A DNA stretch of 55,145 bases. It comes from CAYNFP01 sp964396655 (lineage in GTDB: Bacteria; Bacillota_I; Bacilli_A; RF39; UBA660). The stretch spans positions 1 to 55,145 of the forward strand of contig CAYNFP010000008.1 in the NCBI GenBank assembly GCA_964396655.1. The letters run 5' to 3'. The stretch's first letter is position 1; every line of letters begins with the position of its first letter. The position numbers and the translations under genes were made by a program. Positions 1 to 8,865 of the stretch are shown here, piece after piece. Below the pieces are notes generated by a model that did not search any database, was not told where the DNA came from, and saw only the letters and a program-made list of their open reading frames with translations.

Positions 1-56
1 TTATATGTGTCTTTTTTTATGCCCTAACCGGACACTTACTTTTTCAATTTATAATT
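1..56. repeat. Terminal inverted repeat, left copy
   Basis: The reverse complement of this stretch matches positions 55075-55130 with one mismatch over 56 bases. It contains a short internal hairpin (GTGTC at 7-11 or so, GACAC at 31-35) around CCCTAACCG. It begins at the last two bases of the ugd stop codon and runs to the contig edge. No transposase is visible inside the window. It may be the end of an insertion sequence or another multicopy element. Confidence 0.8.
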
Positions 57-1356
57 ATCTTCCAATAGATTTATAAATTAGTTTTGATTTTTTTGTTTCT
101 TCTATAGAATAACAATTTCTTCCATCATACACTACTGGAGTTTTCATTAATTTTTTATAATTATTTAATGGATATTCTTTAACTTCTTTCCATTCTGCTA
201 ATATAAATACAGCATCTTTATCTTTTATTGCAGAATCAATATCATCAGAGTATTCTACAGAATCTCTAAACATTTTTTTAAAGTTATTTAATCCAACCGG
301 ATCATAAACTGTTACTTTAACTCCATAATCCAATAATAATTTAACTATGTCTATTGATGGTGCCTCTCTTAAATCATCGGTTCCGGGTTTAAAAGTAACT
401 CCAAGTATAGCAATATTTTTGCCTTTTATGCATTCATTATCATCTTTGAATTTTTCAAACAATTTTACTTTTTGTGCTTTATTTACCTCTATGCAAGCCT
501 TAACAGTTTTTAGTTCACTATCAAGTTCCATACTTAACCAATGTAATGCCTTAGTATCTTTAGGAAAGCATGAACCTCCATAACCAATACCTGCGTTTAA
601 AAATTTATTACCTATTCTTGAATCATAACCCATTCCTTTTGTAACATCTTCAATATTTGCTCCAACTTTTTCACAAAAATTTGCTATTTCATTAATATAT
701 GATATTTTTAAAGCTAAAAAGTCATTTGAAGCATATTTTACCATTTCTGCACTTCTTCTATTCATATGAACATAAGGGACATTGTATGGTTCTAAAGTTA
801 ATGGTTTATATAATTTCTTCATTATTTCTTCTGCTTTTTTATTTTCTGTACCAACAACAATACGTGAAGCATATAAAGTGTCTTTTACAGCTGTTCCTTG
901 TGCTAAAAATTCCGGATTAGAAGCAACATAAATTTTTACTTTGTTTTTTAAATTATCTTTTATAAACTCTTCTAAAGTGTCATTGGTTCCAATTGGCACA
1001 GTAGATTTAACTACCACTACACAATCATTTTCAACTGTTTCCGCAATTTGTTTTGATACCCCATATACATAATCAAGATTAGCAGACCCATCTTCTCTTT
1101 CTGGAGTTCCAACACCAATAATTATAACTTCAGCATCTTTATATGCTTTTTTATAATCTGTTGTATATTCTATTCTCTCTTTATTTTGAATCATTAAATT
1201 TTCTAGATTTTCTTCATATATAGGACATATTCCTTTTTTCATCATTTCTATTTTTTCTTTGTTTACATCAACACAAGTAACACTATGTCCTATATGAGCT
1301 AAAACCACTCCAGTAACTAACCCCACATATCCTGTTCCAGCAACTGCTATTCTCAT
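55..1356 (-). CDS. ugd: UDP-glucose 6-dehydrogenase
   Basis: Oxidises UDP-glucose to UDP-glucuronate with two NAD+, supplying an acidic sugar for the surface polysaccharide. The 433-residue protein starts with a Rossmann fold (G7-T-G9-Y-V-G12). It has the STVPIGT motif near 118-124, the dinucleotide-sugar dehydrogenase core with K207 and N211, and the catalytic cysteine C263 in GGSCFPKDT. A C-terminal UDP-binding domain contains GVTFKPGTDDLREAP. Length and motifs fit the Ugd/TuaD family. A UDP-ManNAc dehydrogenase is less likely given the KYASNDFLALKISYINE pattern, though the neighbouring WecB makes that worth keeping in mind. It is the last gene of the polysaccharide operon, 4 bases after the Alg13-like gene, and its stop codon abuts the terminal inverted repeat. 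Confidence 0.93.
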   Translation of the reverse strand: MRIAVAGTGYVGLVTGVVLAHIGHSVTCVDVNKEKIEMMKKGICPIYEENLENLMIQNKERIEYTTDYKKAYKDAEVIIIGVGTPEREDGSANLDYVYGVSKQIAETVENDCVVVVKSTVPIGTNDTLEEFIKDNLKNKVKIYVASNPEFLAQGTAVKDTLYASRIVVGTENKKAEEIMKKLYKPLTLEPYNVPYVHMNRRSAEMVKYASNDFLALKISYINEIANFCEKVGANIEDVTKGMGYDSRIGNKFLNAGIGYGGSCFPKDTKALHWLSMELDSELKTVKACIEVNKAQKVKLFEKFKDDNECIKGKNIAILGVTFKPGTDDLREAPSIDIVKLLLDYGVKVTVYDPVGLNNFKKMFRDSVEYSDDIDSAIKDKDAVFILAEWKEVKEYPLNNYKKLMKTPVVYDGRNCYSIEETKKSKLIYKSIGR

Positions 1357-1360
1357 GTAA

Positions 1361-1825
1361 CTACTCTCCTATTTCTTCTTTCAAATGCTTAATAAATTTA
1401 TCTGTATTACTAATAAACTTTTTAGGTTTAAAGGTTTTCATTTTTTCAATTAAATCATCAAGTTTATTTGTTTCATCTAGCTTTAATATATATCCTTCCC
1501 CTTCAAAAGCTTCTACTATTTGCTCTTGATGGTCATCAGCGTGTTCTCCATATTTTTGTTTTCTGGGACAAACAATTACTTTATTACCATCTTGCAAACT
1601 TTCTACAATAGATCCAGTTCCTCCATGAGTTATTACTAAATCACATTTTTTCATGTATTCATTCATTTGATCATAACTTATAAAATCAAGGATTTTCATC
1701 TTTTTAGATTTATATTTTGTATGCCCTGCTTGGACTATTATCTCATCTTTAATATTGCTGTTTTCTATATAATCAAGTAATCTTTTAAAATCTTGATGTT
1801 GAGTTCCTAACTTAACTAATATCAT
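1361..1825 (-). CDS. Alg13-type glycosyltransferase subunit (PssE/Cps14G-like)
   Basis: 154 residues with the GT28 C-terminal fold of the Alg13/EpsF/Cps14G group. HGGTGS at 67-72 is the nucleotide-sugar binding loop, and EHADDHQ at 94-100 is typical of this bacterial group. It lacks the N-terminal acceptor-binding half of MurG. In streptococcal capsule loci this small catalytic subunit works with a membrane-anchored Alg14-like partner to add a second sugar, often beta-1,4-galactose, to the lipid-linked precursor. The Alg14-like partner is the directly adjacent upstream gene, which supports a functional pair. The sugar specificity cannot be read from the sequence. Confidence 0.85.
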   Translation of the reverse strand: MILVKLGTQHQDFKRLLDYIENSNIKDEIIVQAGHTKYKSKKMKILDFISYDQMNEYMKKCDLVITHGGTGSIVESLQDGNKVIVCPRKQKYGEHADDHQEQIVEAFEGEGYILKLDETNKLDDLIEKMKTFKPKKFISNTDKFIKHLKEEIGE

Positions 1826-2302
1826 TTAATATATACCTCCCCAAAATTCTGCTTTAGGATAAAATTTCATCATTGTATCCCATTGTACAACAAAAGTTGT
1901 ATATGCATGCAATTTATATATCCATTTACCAGTTATTGAGGGAGAAGTTCTTTTAGCAAAACTTTCAATAAAAATAACTTTTTTTCCAAATATTTTTCCT
2001 AAGCAACACATAGCCGCTGCCGTATTAGCTCCAGTACTTACTATAACTTGTGGATTATATTTTATAAAATAATAAAGTGAAAGAAAGCAATTAATTATTA
2101 CTATCAAAAAATACAACAATAATCTATCTCTAGAAGTATGTTTCAAATAAGCCATATTATATTTTTCTTTTAGTTTTATTGTGGCGTCATATTTTTCTGT
2201 AACTAAAACATAATTATAATCATTAAATACTGATTGTAATTGTAATAGTTGAGTTAAATGACCTCCCATACTTGAAACAAACATAACTTTTCTCTTTTTC
2301 AT
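1826..2302 (-). CDS. Alg14-type membrane anchor of glycosyltransferase (PssD/Cps14F-like)
   Basis: 158 residues. The N-terminal SSMGGHLTQL loop (about 10-20) and STGAN near 89-93 are hallmarks of the Alg14 family. A hydrophobic segment at about 61-80 can anchor the protein in the membrane. It is expected to recruit the Alg13-like subunit to the lipid-linked acceptor at the cytoplasmic face. The start ATG overlaps the stop codon of the upstream fusion gene by one base and has AGGAG about 7 bases upstream. The next gene starts right at its stop, so the two subunits are translationally coupled. Confidence 0.85.
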   Translation of the reverse strand: MKKRKVMFVSSMGGHLTQLLQLQSVFNDYNYVLVTEKYDATIKLKEKYNMAYLKHTSRDRLLLYFLIVIINCFLSLYYFIKYNPQVIVSTGANTAAAMCCLGKIFGKKVIFIESFAKRTSPSITGKWIYKLHAYTTFVVQWDTMMKFYPKAEFWGGIY

Positions 2303-4314
2303 TATTTGCTCCTAACAATATTTTTTATTTTATTAAAAATTTTGCTGAAAATATTTGCATTATTTTTCATATATATATTATAAATTTTCTTGAAAGATAG
2401 TTTGTCTAAATCAAAATAAAATCTATCTCTTTTTATTGGCATTTTAGGCGATTCAAAATAAGATGAATTATATTTTATTGCCTCACCAAAATTAACTTCT
2501 TTATATTTTAAATTTGATTTTATAAAATCAAATAAATCATAACCTTTTTGAGAATTAACAATTAATAAAGAAACTCCTTTATCATCATTAAATCCTTCTA
2601 TCACATTATCAATTCCCCAAAAATCTCCTAAAGTTATATCAGAACATTTTCTTGATTTAAATTCACAATTATAACAAGAATACCTTAAACATTTATTTTT
2701 TTTAAATAAATTCATATAAATATCTTCTTTATTTATTTTATTATGTATATTATTTCCATATTTTATTTTAAAACTGAAGTTTTGCCATCCAAAATCTTTG
2801 TTTCTAAAATTTAAATAATCAATCTTCTCCCCTTTGCTTATAAAATTAAGATATTTATTTAATAACTTCTTTGAAGGGACTCCATGACAAATTATATCTT
2901 GAGTATATAATTTATCATAATCTTTCTTTAAATAAGCCTTTAGCCCGCCAATTTGACATGGAGTGCCAGTAAATAAAACATATCTTTCTTCTTCCAAAAA
3001 CCTCTTAACTTCTTTTAATATGCTATTAATGCTGCTTTGAACATATTTTGAACCTTTAAATTTTATTATATCTTTTTTATTTTGACAATAGTCATGAACT
3101 AAAAAATAATCTTTATCAAAACTCGGACCAAAAACAACACCTTTTTTATCTATTATGTAATTTGCAAGCAATTCAAATACTCCGCCCGAAGAACTAGACA
3201 TTCTTCCGGATTCATCCTTATTATAGCAAGCAAAGGCTTTTATAGGTTTTTCCAAGTATGAATTATTATTTATTACTGGGCATGTTTTTCTACATAAATT
3301 GCAATTAGTACACTTTTTATCATCAATTGTAGGAAATTCAAAACCTTCTTTGTCGGTATAAATACTAATTGATTCTTGAGGACATATATTTTTGCAAGCC
3401 ATACATCCATTGCATTTATTAGAATCTAAAACAAGATTTTTATTACTACTTTTATTTTCAATTTTTCTAGAATTTATTAAATCGTTATATTTAATTTTAA
3501 TATTTTCTTTAATATACTTTTTTTTAATAATTAAAATATATTTTAATTTTTCTCTTGTAGGCATTTTTATTTTTTTCAAAGTATTGGTTATTAGTTTTGA
3601 AAATCCATGATTTCTTTTTATTTGATTTAAAGAATTTCTGGCTATTCTTGAATGGCTATCTTTTCTTACTAAACAATTATATAAATTTTTATCAACATAT
3701 TTTGCTACACCTTTATACGCTATGAGCAATATTAATTGCCAATTTTGACCTTCTTTCGATAAATATATATTTGTGCCATTATTATACTTCAAAAATTCAG
3801 CAAATCTTATCATTATTACACCTGAAAAACAATGAACATTATTTGTTTTCATTAAGTAATCAGCAAATAAATTTTCTTTATAAATATCAAATGGTTTACA
3901 TACTTTTATTAAAGATAAATCATCTTCATTTCGAAATGCAACTCCACATCTTACATAAGAAATGTTTTTATCATTTAATAGAGGCTTTACCATTTCTTCT
4001 ATAGCATTATTTTCATAATAATCATCCGAATCCGGCCAAATCAAAAATTCACCCTTTACATACTTAAGACCATTGTTTATAGCTGAAGCTTGTCCAGAAT
4101 TTTTTTGATAAATATATGTATAATCAATGTTTTGTTTAGAAAATATTTCCTTATATTTAAAAGCTATCTTTTCTGTTTCATCTTTGGATCCATCATTTAT
4201 AAATATTATTTGAATTTTTTTATATGTTTGATCCAATAAAGAATCAAAATATCTCTTTAAATATTTTTCTCCATTAAAGCATGGAGTAATTATAGAAACT
4301 AAGCCCTTTTCCAT
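2302..4314 (-). CDS. Fusion of GT2 glycosyltransferase and ferredoxin/FrhB-like oxidoreductase
   Basis: One 670-residue frame joins two families usually encoded separately. Residues 1-240 are a GT-A family 2 glycosyltransferase (ITPCFNGEKY at the start, DGS at 41-43, DSDD at 95-98). A basic linker follows. Residues 295-350 hold two 4Fe-4S motifs (C301, C304, C307, C311 and C335, C338, C341, C345). The remainder resembles the coenzyme F420 hydrogenase/dehydrogenase beta-subunit family (FrhB_FdhB), including FTGTPCQIGGLKAYL and further cysteines in YNCEFKSRKCSD. Such oxidoreductase-like proteins often sit beside polysaccharide pyruvyltransferases, and one lies two genes upstream. The redox role is unknown. 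The frame overlaps the flippase gene by 16 bases. Confidence 0.85.
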   Translation of the reverse strand: MEKGLVSIITPCFNGEKYLKRYFDSLLDQTYKKIQIIFINDGSKDETEKIAFKYKEIFSKQNIDYTYIYQKNSGQASAINNGLKYVKGEFLIWPDSDDYYENNAIEEMVKPLLNDKNISYVRCGVAFRNEDDLSLIKVCKPFDIYKENLFADYLMKTNNVHCFSGVIMIRFAEFLKYNNGTNIYLSKEGQNWQLILLIAYKGVAKYVDKNLYNCLVRKDSHSRIARNSLNQIKRNHGFSKLITNTLKKIKMPTREKLKYILIIKKKYIKENIKIKYNDLINSRKIENKSSNKNLVLDSNKCNGCMACKNICPQESISIYTDKEGFEFPTIDDKKCTNCNLCRKTCPVINNNSYLEKPIKAFACYNKDESGRMSSSSGGVFELLANYIIDKKGVVFGPSFDKDYFLVHDYCQNKKDIIKFKGSKYVQSSINSILKEVKRFLEEERYVLFTGTPCQIGGLKAYLKKDYDKLYTQDIICHGVPSKKLLNKYLNFISKGEKIDYLNFRNKDFGWQNFSFKIKYGNNIHNKINKEDIYMNLFKKNKCLRYSCYNCEFKSRKCSDITLGDFWGIDNVIEGFNDDKGVSLLIVNSQKGYDLFDFIKSNLKYKEVNFGEAIKYNSSYFESPKMPIKRDRFYFDLDKLSFKKIYNIYMKNNANIFSKIFNKIKNIVRSK

Positions 4315-5831
4315 ATCTTTTTCATCTCCCTGTTTATAATTGAAAATAAATATTTTAATGGTTTTGATTTTCTGTAAATTAAAAGTATCGTTAAGATAAA
4401 TATTATAATAGTAGTTATAATTATGAATACCATGAATAAAACTGGGGAACTAATCTTAATTGTATTGAAAATCTGATTTAACAATAAACCATTTATTATT
4501 AAAAGGAAAATATAACCAATATAAGAAATATAGTATTCTTTCGGAGAAGTTTTCAAAACATATTTACAAACAACATAAGGTCTATTCCAACAAGGCAAAA
4601 CCAAACTACTAACTAAAGTTCCTATCAATACTCCCGCTATTCCTAGTGGTTTAACTAATATTATAGAAACAACTAGGTTTATTAATGCTTGAATTAAGGG
4701 AACATATTTATCTTCATTATAAATTCCTGCCGCTATTTTAAAAGAAGAAACTGGGGTTCTCATACCTGTAAAATAAAAATTTAAAACTATTATTAAAACT
4801 ATAAAATTGTTGAAAATATAACTTTCACCCAACCATAAAGTAATAAATCTATTAAGCATAAAATATAAAATTAATGCTGATAGACCATATATAAGAAATC
4901 CAATAAAATTAATATTGTTAAAAACCTCAATATGTTTTTCTTTATTTTCATTTTCTGCTATTAAATTTCCTATACTAGAAACCACACTTTTAAATATTGC
5001 TGATATAAGAGTATTTAATGTATTAATAAATAATAAATAATTTGAATAAATTCCAACAATATTTATAGATAACGCTGCTGATAATATTATGTTGTCTGTT
5101 CCATTAATAGAATAATCACCGATTTTATGAAAAATCATTGCTTTTATATTTTTTTTAATTAAAGCGCTATCATCTGAATCTAAGGATTTATTACTTTTGA
5201 AACTAACATTTGGGTATAATTTTGTTATATATCTATTTGTAATAAAACGTTGTAACAAAGTTAATGAAAATTGACTAACTAAATATAAGATATAATTTTT
5301 TGTGAAATATAAAATAGCTATTTGAACAAAAGAAATTATAAATTTAAAAAGAAAATTTATTTTAGTCAATTTATAGTTTTTTTGGTCTGCAACTATTAAA
5401 ATATCTTTAAAAGACACAAAATACCAAAAAACAGAATTAATTAAATAAAGAAAATAAATTAAATTTATATTACTAAATAAAGAATAATCTTTTATTATAA
5501 GTTTTAAAAAGAAAGACAAAATTATTCCTAAAACTAATATTAGAATTCCAATGTACATATATACTTTTTTGTAAAAAGACATTAGTATACTTACTTTTTC
5601 ATTATCATTTTTTGATAATGGTTTATACAGTGAAAAAGTGATAGCGGTTCCAAAACCCAGTTCTGCTATTGATAACATTGATAACACATTAGTTAATAAA
5701 CCATTCAACCCTAGATATTGAGAGCCCAAAAACTTAATAAAAAGTGTTCTTACAACAAAAGCAAAGATAATACTTAAAATCTCTAAACTCAAATTAGACA
5801 ACACATTTAAAAAACTGTTTTTTGTTCTCAT
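4299..5831 (-). CDS. Wzx-like polysaccharide flippase
   Basis: 510 residues, nearly all hydrophobic, with about 12-14 predicted membrane segments and no large soluble domain. The N-terminal pattern (FLKFLG-like segment SQYLGLNGLLTNVLSMLSIAELG) is typical of the MOP-superfamily polysaccharide_synt / Wzx transporters of Firmicutes. Such proteins flip the lipid-linked repeat unit to the outer face of the membrane, where the Wzy-like polymerase (13400-14740) would polymerise it. The start has GAGGT a few bases upstream. The gene overlaps the downstream fusion gene, consistent with one operon. Confidence 0.88.
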   Translation of the reverse strand: MRTKNSFLNVLSNLSLEILSIIFAFVVRTLFIKFLGSQYLGLNGLLTNVLSMLSIAELGFGTAITFSLYKPLSKNDNEKVSILMSFYKKVYMYIGILILVLGIILSFFLKLIIKDYSLFSNINLIYFLYLINSVFWYFVSFKDILIVADQKNYKLTKINFLFKFIISFVQIAILYFTKNYILYLVSQFSLTLLQRFITNRYITKLYPNVSFKSNKSLDSDDSALIKKNIKAMIFHKIGDYSINGTDNIILSAALSINIVGIYSNYLLFINTLNTLISAIFKSVVSSIGNLIAENENKEKHIEVFNNINFIGFLIYGLSALILYFMLNRFITLWLGESYIFNNFIVLIIVLNFYFTGMRTPVSSFKIAAGIYNEDKYVPLIQALINLVVSIILVKPLGIAGVLIGTLVSSLVLPCWNRPYVVCKYVLKTSPKEYYISYIGYIFLLIINGLLLNQIFNTIKISSPVLFMVFIIITTIIIFILTILLIYRKSKPLKYLFSIINREMKKIWKRA

Positions 5832-5842
5832 AAATACCTCTT

Positions 5843-6904
5843 TTATTTTAAATTATTTTTTAAAAATTGAATACTTTTTTCTTTTTCATTAGCAATTATT
5901 TGATTTGCATTTGTATAATTTATATTAGTAATATTATTTATATATTCTATTTTTCGATCTTTTAAATTTAATAAATCTAATAAATAATCTATTCTTGAAA
6001 TCATACTTTCCTTGTTTTGATTTCTTTCAAAAATATAAAAAGATTTTTTAAAAATTATAGAAAATATCATTGTATGGTATGAATCTGTTAACACCAATTC
6101 AGAATTCTTTATATAATATAAAAATTCTGAGGGACCAGATATATATACTTCTTTTTGTCTTTCATCAAGCATATTAATTATATCACAATTTTTTTCTTTA
6201 GCTATTTGCTGAATATTTTCTTCTAATTTTGGTGATAAATTTCCTAAAAAACATTTTAAAATATATTTTTTATTCGGTTTAACTTTAGGTTCTTTTATTA
6301 CCTTTTCCCATTCTTCTTTTGTTAAAAGGAGAGTTGGATCCAAAACTGTTGTGGATTCTTTTCCAATTAATGAATAAACAAGATTTTCTCCATCTTTTTC
6401 TCTTACAGAAATAGCCTTTATATGATTTAAACCATTTTTATAAAAATCAAATTTTTCTTCCGGAATTTTTGTTATGCCAAAACTAGCGGCATAAGATAAA
6501 GTTTTATTTTTATCTGCAAATTTCAAAAAATATACATCATTTTCATCTGTAAATGTATAATTCCAAACTTGATCACTACCAACAATATAATTATTATATT
6601 TAATTTTATTATTTAAAACAGCTTTATAATTATAATTTATATTAATTAAAAAATTAAAAATTTCAAAATTTTTTTTCCTAAGCCTTTCGAGTTTCAAACG
6701 ATTTATGTGTTTTAATATTATTTTAACAAAATTTTTAATATATATTTTAATTCTATAAACGAAACTTTCCTTTTTTTCGGAATATAACCATATGGTTTCA
6801 GAACTAAATCCCATTTTTTCTATTGTTTCTTGCAATGCATAATTTTGTAACCTGTTCCCATAATTTTTATATCCACACAAAGTAAAAATAGCAATTTTTT
6901 TCAT
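5843..6904 (-). CDS. Polysaccharide pyruvyltransferase family protein
   Basis: 353 residues. It opens with AIFTLCGYKNYGNRLQNYAL, the hallmark of the PF04230 family, and has GSDQVWN and TDSYHTMIFS further on, the latter a conserved histidine-containing motif. Family members transfer pyruvate from phosphoenolpyruvate to form ketals on surface sugars, adding negative charge. The ORF is open to 6937, but the internal ATG at 6904 is preferred. It has AAAGGAG seven bases upstream, and the longer form would overlap the previous gene with no ribosome site. It sits between the ATP-grasp and flippase genes in the polysaccharide operon. Confidence 0.85.
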   Translation of the reverse strand: MKKIAIFTLCGYKNYGNRLQNYALQETIEKMGFSSETIWLYSEKKESFVYRIKIYIKNFVKIILKHINRLKLERLRKKNFEIFNFLININYNYKAVLNNKIKYNNYIVGSDQVWNYTFTDENDVYFLKFADKNKTLSYAASFGITKIPEEKFDFYKNGLNHIKAISVREKDGENLVYSLIGKESTTVLDPTLLLTKEEWEKVIKEPKVKPNKKYILKCFLGNLSPKLEENIQQIAKEKNCDIINMLDERQKEVYISGPSEFLYYIKNSELVLTDSYHTMIFSIIFKKSFYIFERNQNKESMISRIDYLLDLLNLKDRKIEYINNITNINYTNANQIIANEKEKSIQFLKNNLK

Positions 6905-6915
6905 TGAATTCTCCT

Positions 6916-7779
6916 TTAATTCCAATATCTTCCCCATTCTAAATCAATCGAATCAGGAGAAAATTTTTCATATCCACTACCATGAGTGAATGTTAACTCT
7001 CCAAAGTATATTTTACCATTAACATTATATAAATCAACTCTAATATAATCAAATTCTTTTGATAATTTTTTTGCTACGAATAACATTTCTTCTAAATTAT
7101 CAGGCTTGTTTATCTTGTTTTCATTCTTTTTAAATCCTAAACTATAATCTAATTCTTCCCAATTTTCAGAAAAAAAAGCTCTTTTATGATTATTCATACG
7201 ATCTGAATCTACTTGAATTATTACTTTAGAATTTTTGTTATTATTGAAAATATGTATTTTATAATCATCTGGCACCTTATTCTCTTTTGTTAAAAGCAAC
7301 TTTTCAACAATCACTTTTGGACTTACTTTGCTGTAAAACATCTCAAAACTTCTATACCAAAATTTAATTTTTAAAAATTTGTTTACTTTTTTTACTAATT
7401 CTTCTAAAGTTTCTTTTTCCTTGTCGAATACAATAAGATTTGTTTTGCTAGCATTATTAGTTTTTATAACAAAAGAATTTGGTAATTCTTTTAAATCTTT
7501 GACTTTTATATTGTCCCCAACAAATAATAAAGGAATCAAATATTTTTCACCAACTTTATCTTTTATATAATCTCTTGCTTTATATTTATCTGCACAAAGA
7601 AAATATAGAGGATTATTATAATTTAATTTTCTCAATTGTATTTTTTCATTAAATCTAGATGGATTATTTAAATTTAATTTTTTACCTGTTTTTAAATAAT
7701 AATAAAATTTTAGGACTTTTTTCAAACCTAATAGTTTTAAAAGTTTTTCTCCACAAAATTCCTTTATATTTCCTTTCAT
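6916..7779 (-). CDS. TupA-like ATP-grasp protein
   Basis: 287 residues with the pattern of the TupA-like ATP-grasp family: FNEKIQLRKLNYNNPLY, ADKYKARDYI, then LPNSFVIKTNNASKTNLI and near the C-terminus EFDYIRVDLYNVNGKIYFGELTF-type residues with acidic metal ligands. TupA of alkaliphilic Bacillus is tied to teichuronopeptide, where peptide is joined to a glucuronate polymer. Here the family member shares an operon with UDP-glucose dehydrogenase. An amide-forming decoration of a uronic acid is therefore a reasonable inference, but the substrate is not shown. AGGAG precedes the ATG. Confidence 0.8.
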   Translation of the reverse strand: MKGNIKEFCGEKLLKLLGLKKVLKFYYYLKTGKKLNLNNPSRFNEKIQLRKLNYNNPLYFLCADKYKARDYIKDKVGEKYLIPLLFVGDNIKVKDLKELPNSFVIKTNNASKTNLIVFDKEKETLEELVKKVNKFLKIKFWYRSFEMFYSKVSPKVIVEKLLLTKENKVPDDYKIHIFNNNKNSKVIIQVDSDRMNNHKRAFFSENWEELDYSLGFKKNENKINKPDNLEEMLFVAKKLSKEFDYIRVDLYNVNGKIYFGELTFTHGSGYEKFSPDSIDLEWGRYWN

Positions 7780-7782
7780 AAT

Positions 7783-8865
7783 TTACTCCTTTATTATTTC
7801 ATTTATTATTTTTGTTATTCTTTGATTGAATTCTTTATAATTAAATTTGGTTTTTATAATATATCCTTTTTCTAAAAATTCTTTCATGCCTTCATAAATA
7901 CCTTTTTCACTATTTTCACATAAAATTCCATATCCTTCTTCCACAATTAAAGAGGCATCAGCGACATCAGTAGATATTATTGGAATTCCTAGTACTCTAG
8001 CTTCATTTAGAACTATACCATAACCTTCAAAAGAAGAAGAAAATATAAAAGCATCAGATATTTTATAATATGGAAAAGGATTCTTCTTTCCTCCCAATAA
8101 TTCAATATTATTTAATTTTAAATCAGATATCATTTGTTTATAATATTGATGATCTTTTCCGTCACCAATTAATAAAACTTTAAATTTATATCCTTCTTCA
8201 TTTAATTTTTTTGTAGAATTAATTATCCTTGATATTTTTTTGTGGAAATCTTCATGTCTAGCAACATTTAGAAAAGTAATGATTTTTTCTTTGGATTTAT
8301 TTATTTTTTCATTGCTGTTTTTTAAAATTTTTTCTCCATCAATATAATTATTAGCAACTACAATTTCACCCTTATAATCGGGATATATTTCTATGAAAGA
8401 TTTTTTAGCACACTCGGAAACGCAAACAACTTTTGAAAACTTGCAAAATTTTAATTTATTATTTAATTTTTTTAATTCTTTTGATGTTCTTGATCTTAAC
8501 AAATCAGTATGAATAAATACAATACTATTTTTGCTTTCTAATCTAGTTATTTTTGATAATATTCCATGATGATGAGAGTAGCAAATTGAAACATCATATT
8601 TTTTAAATAATGCTTTAATTAATTTAAATAAAATCTTATAAGAAGTTATAATTTTACCAAAAATATTCCAATCTCCTTTATAAACTATATCTAATTTTAT
8701 TGACTTAGGTAAAAAATCAATATAATTTATTTTACTATTATACACTAATAATAAAGTAACATCATAATTTTTTAATAAATCACTTTCATTTAATAAATCT
8801 ACAAGAGCTTTTTCCATTCCTCCGACAGATAATTTTGACATGTTAATTTTTAAACTTTTTTTCAT
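7783..8865 (-). CDS. GT4 family glycosyltransferase
   Basis: 360 residues, GT-B fold. The N-terminal acceptor domain has the MSKLSVGGMEKAL motif. The C-terminal nucleotide-sugar domain has FLNVARHEDFHKK, then SSSFEGYGIVLNEARVLGIP with the family glutamates and ISTDVADA. This is the usual retaining GT4 glycosyltransferase of capsule loci. It probably adds one sugar to the lipid-linked repeat unit at the cytoplasmic membrane. The start codon overlaps the stop of the next GT4 gene by one base. Donor and acceptor are unknown. Confidence 0.88.
   Translation of the reverse strand: MKKSLKINMSKLSVGGMEKALVDLLNESDLLKNYDVTLLLVYNSKINYIDFLPKSIKLDIVYKGDWNIFGKIITSYKILFKLIKALFKKYDVSICYSHHHGILSKITRLESKNSIVFIHTDLLRSRTSKELKKLNNKLKFCKFSKVVCVSECAKKSFIEIYPDYKGEIVVANNYIDGEKILKNSNEKINKSKEKIITFLNVARHEDFHKKISRIINSTKKLNEEGYKFKVLLIGDGKDHQYYKQMISDLKLNNIELLGGKKNPFPYYKISDAFIFSSSFEGYGIVLNEARVLGIPIISTDVADASLIVEEGYGILCENSEKGIYEGMKEFLEKGYIIKTKFNYKEFNQRITKIINEIIKE

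Noticed and set aside
347..583. Plus-strand open frame opposite ugd
   Set aside because: Lies wholly within the well-supported ugd frame and lacks a ribosome site. The same applies to those opposite rpoB, rpoC, rplA and rplK.
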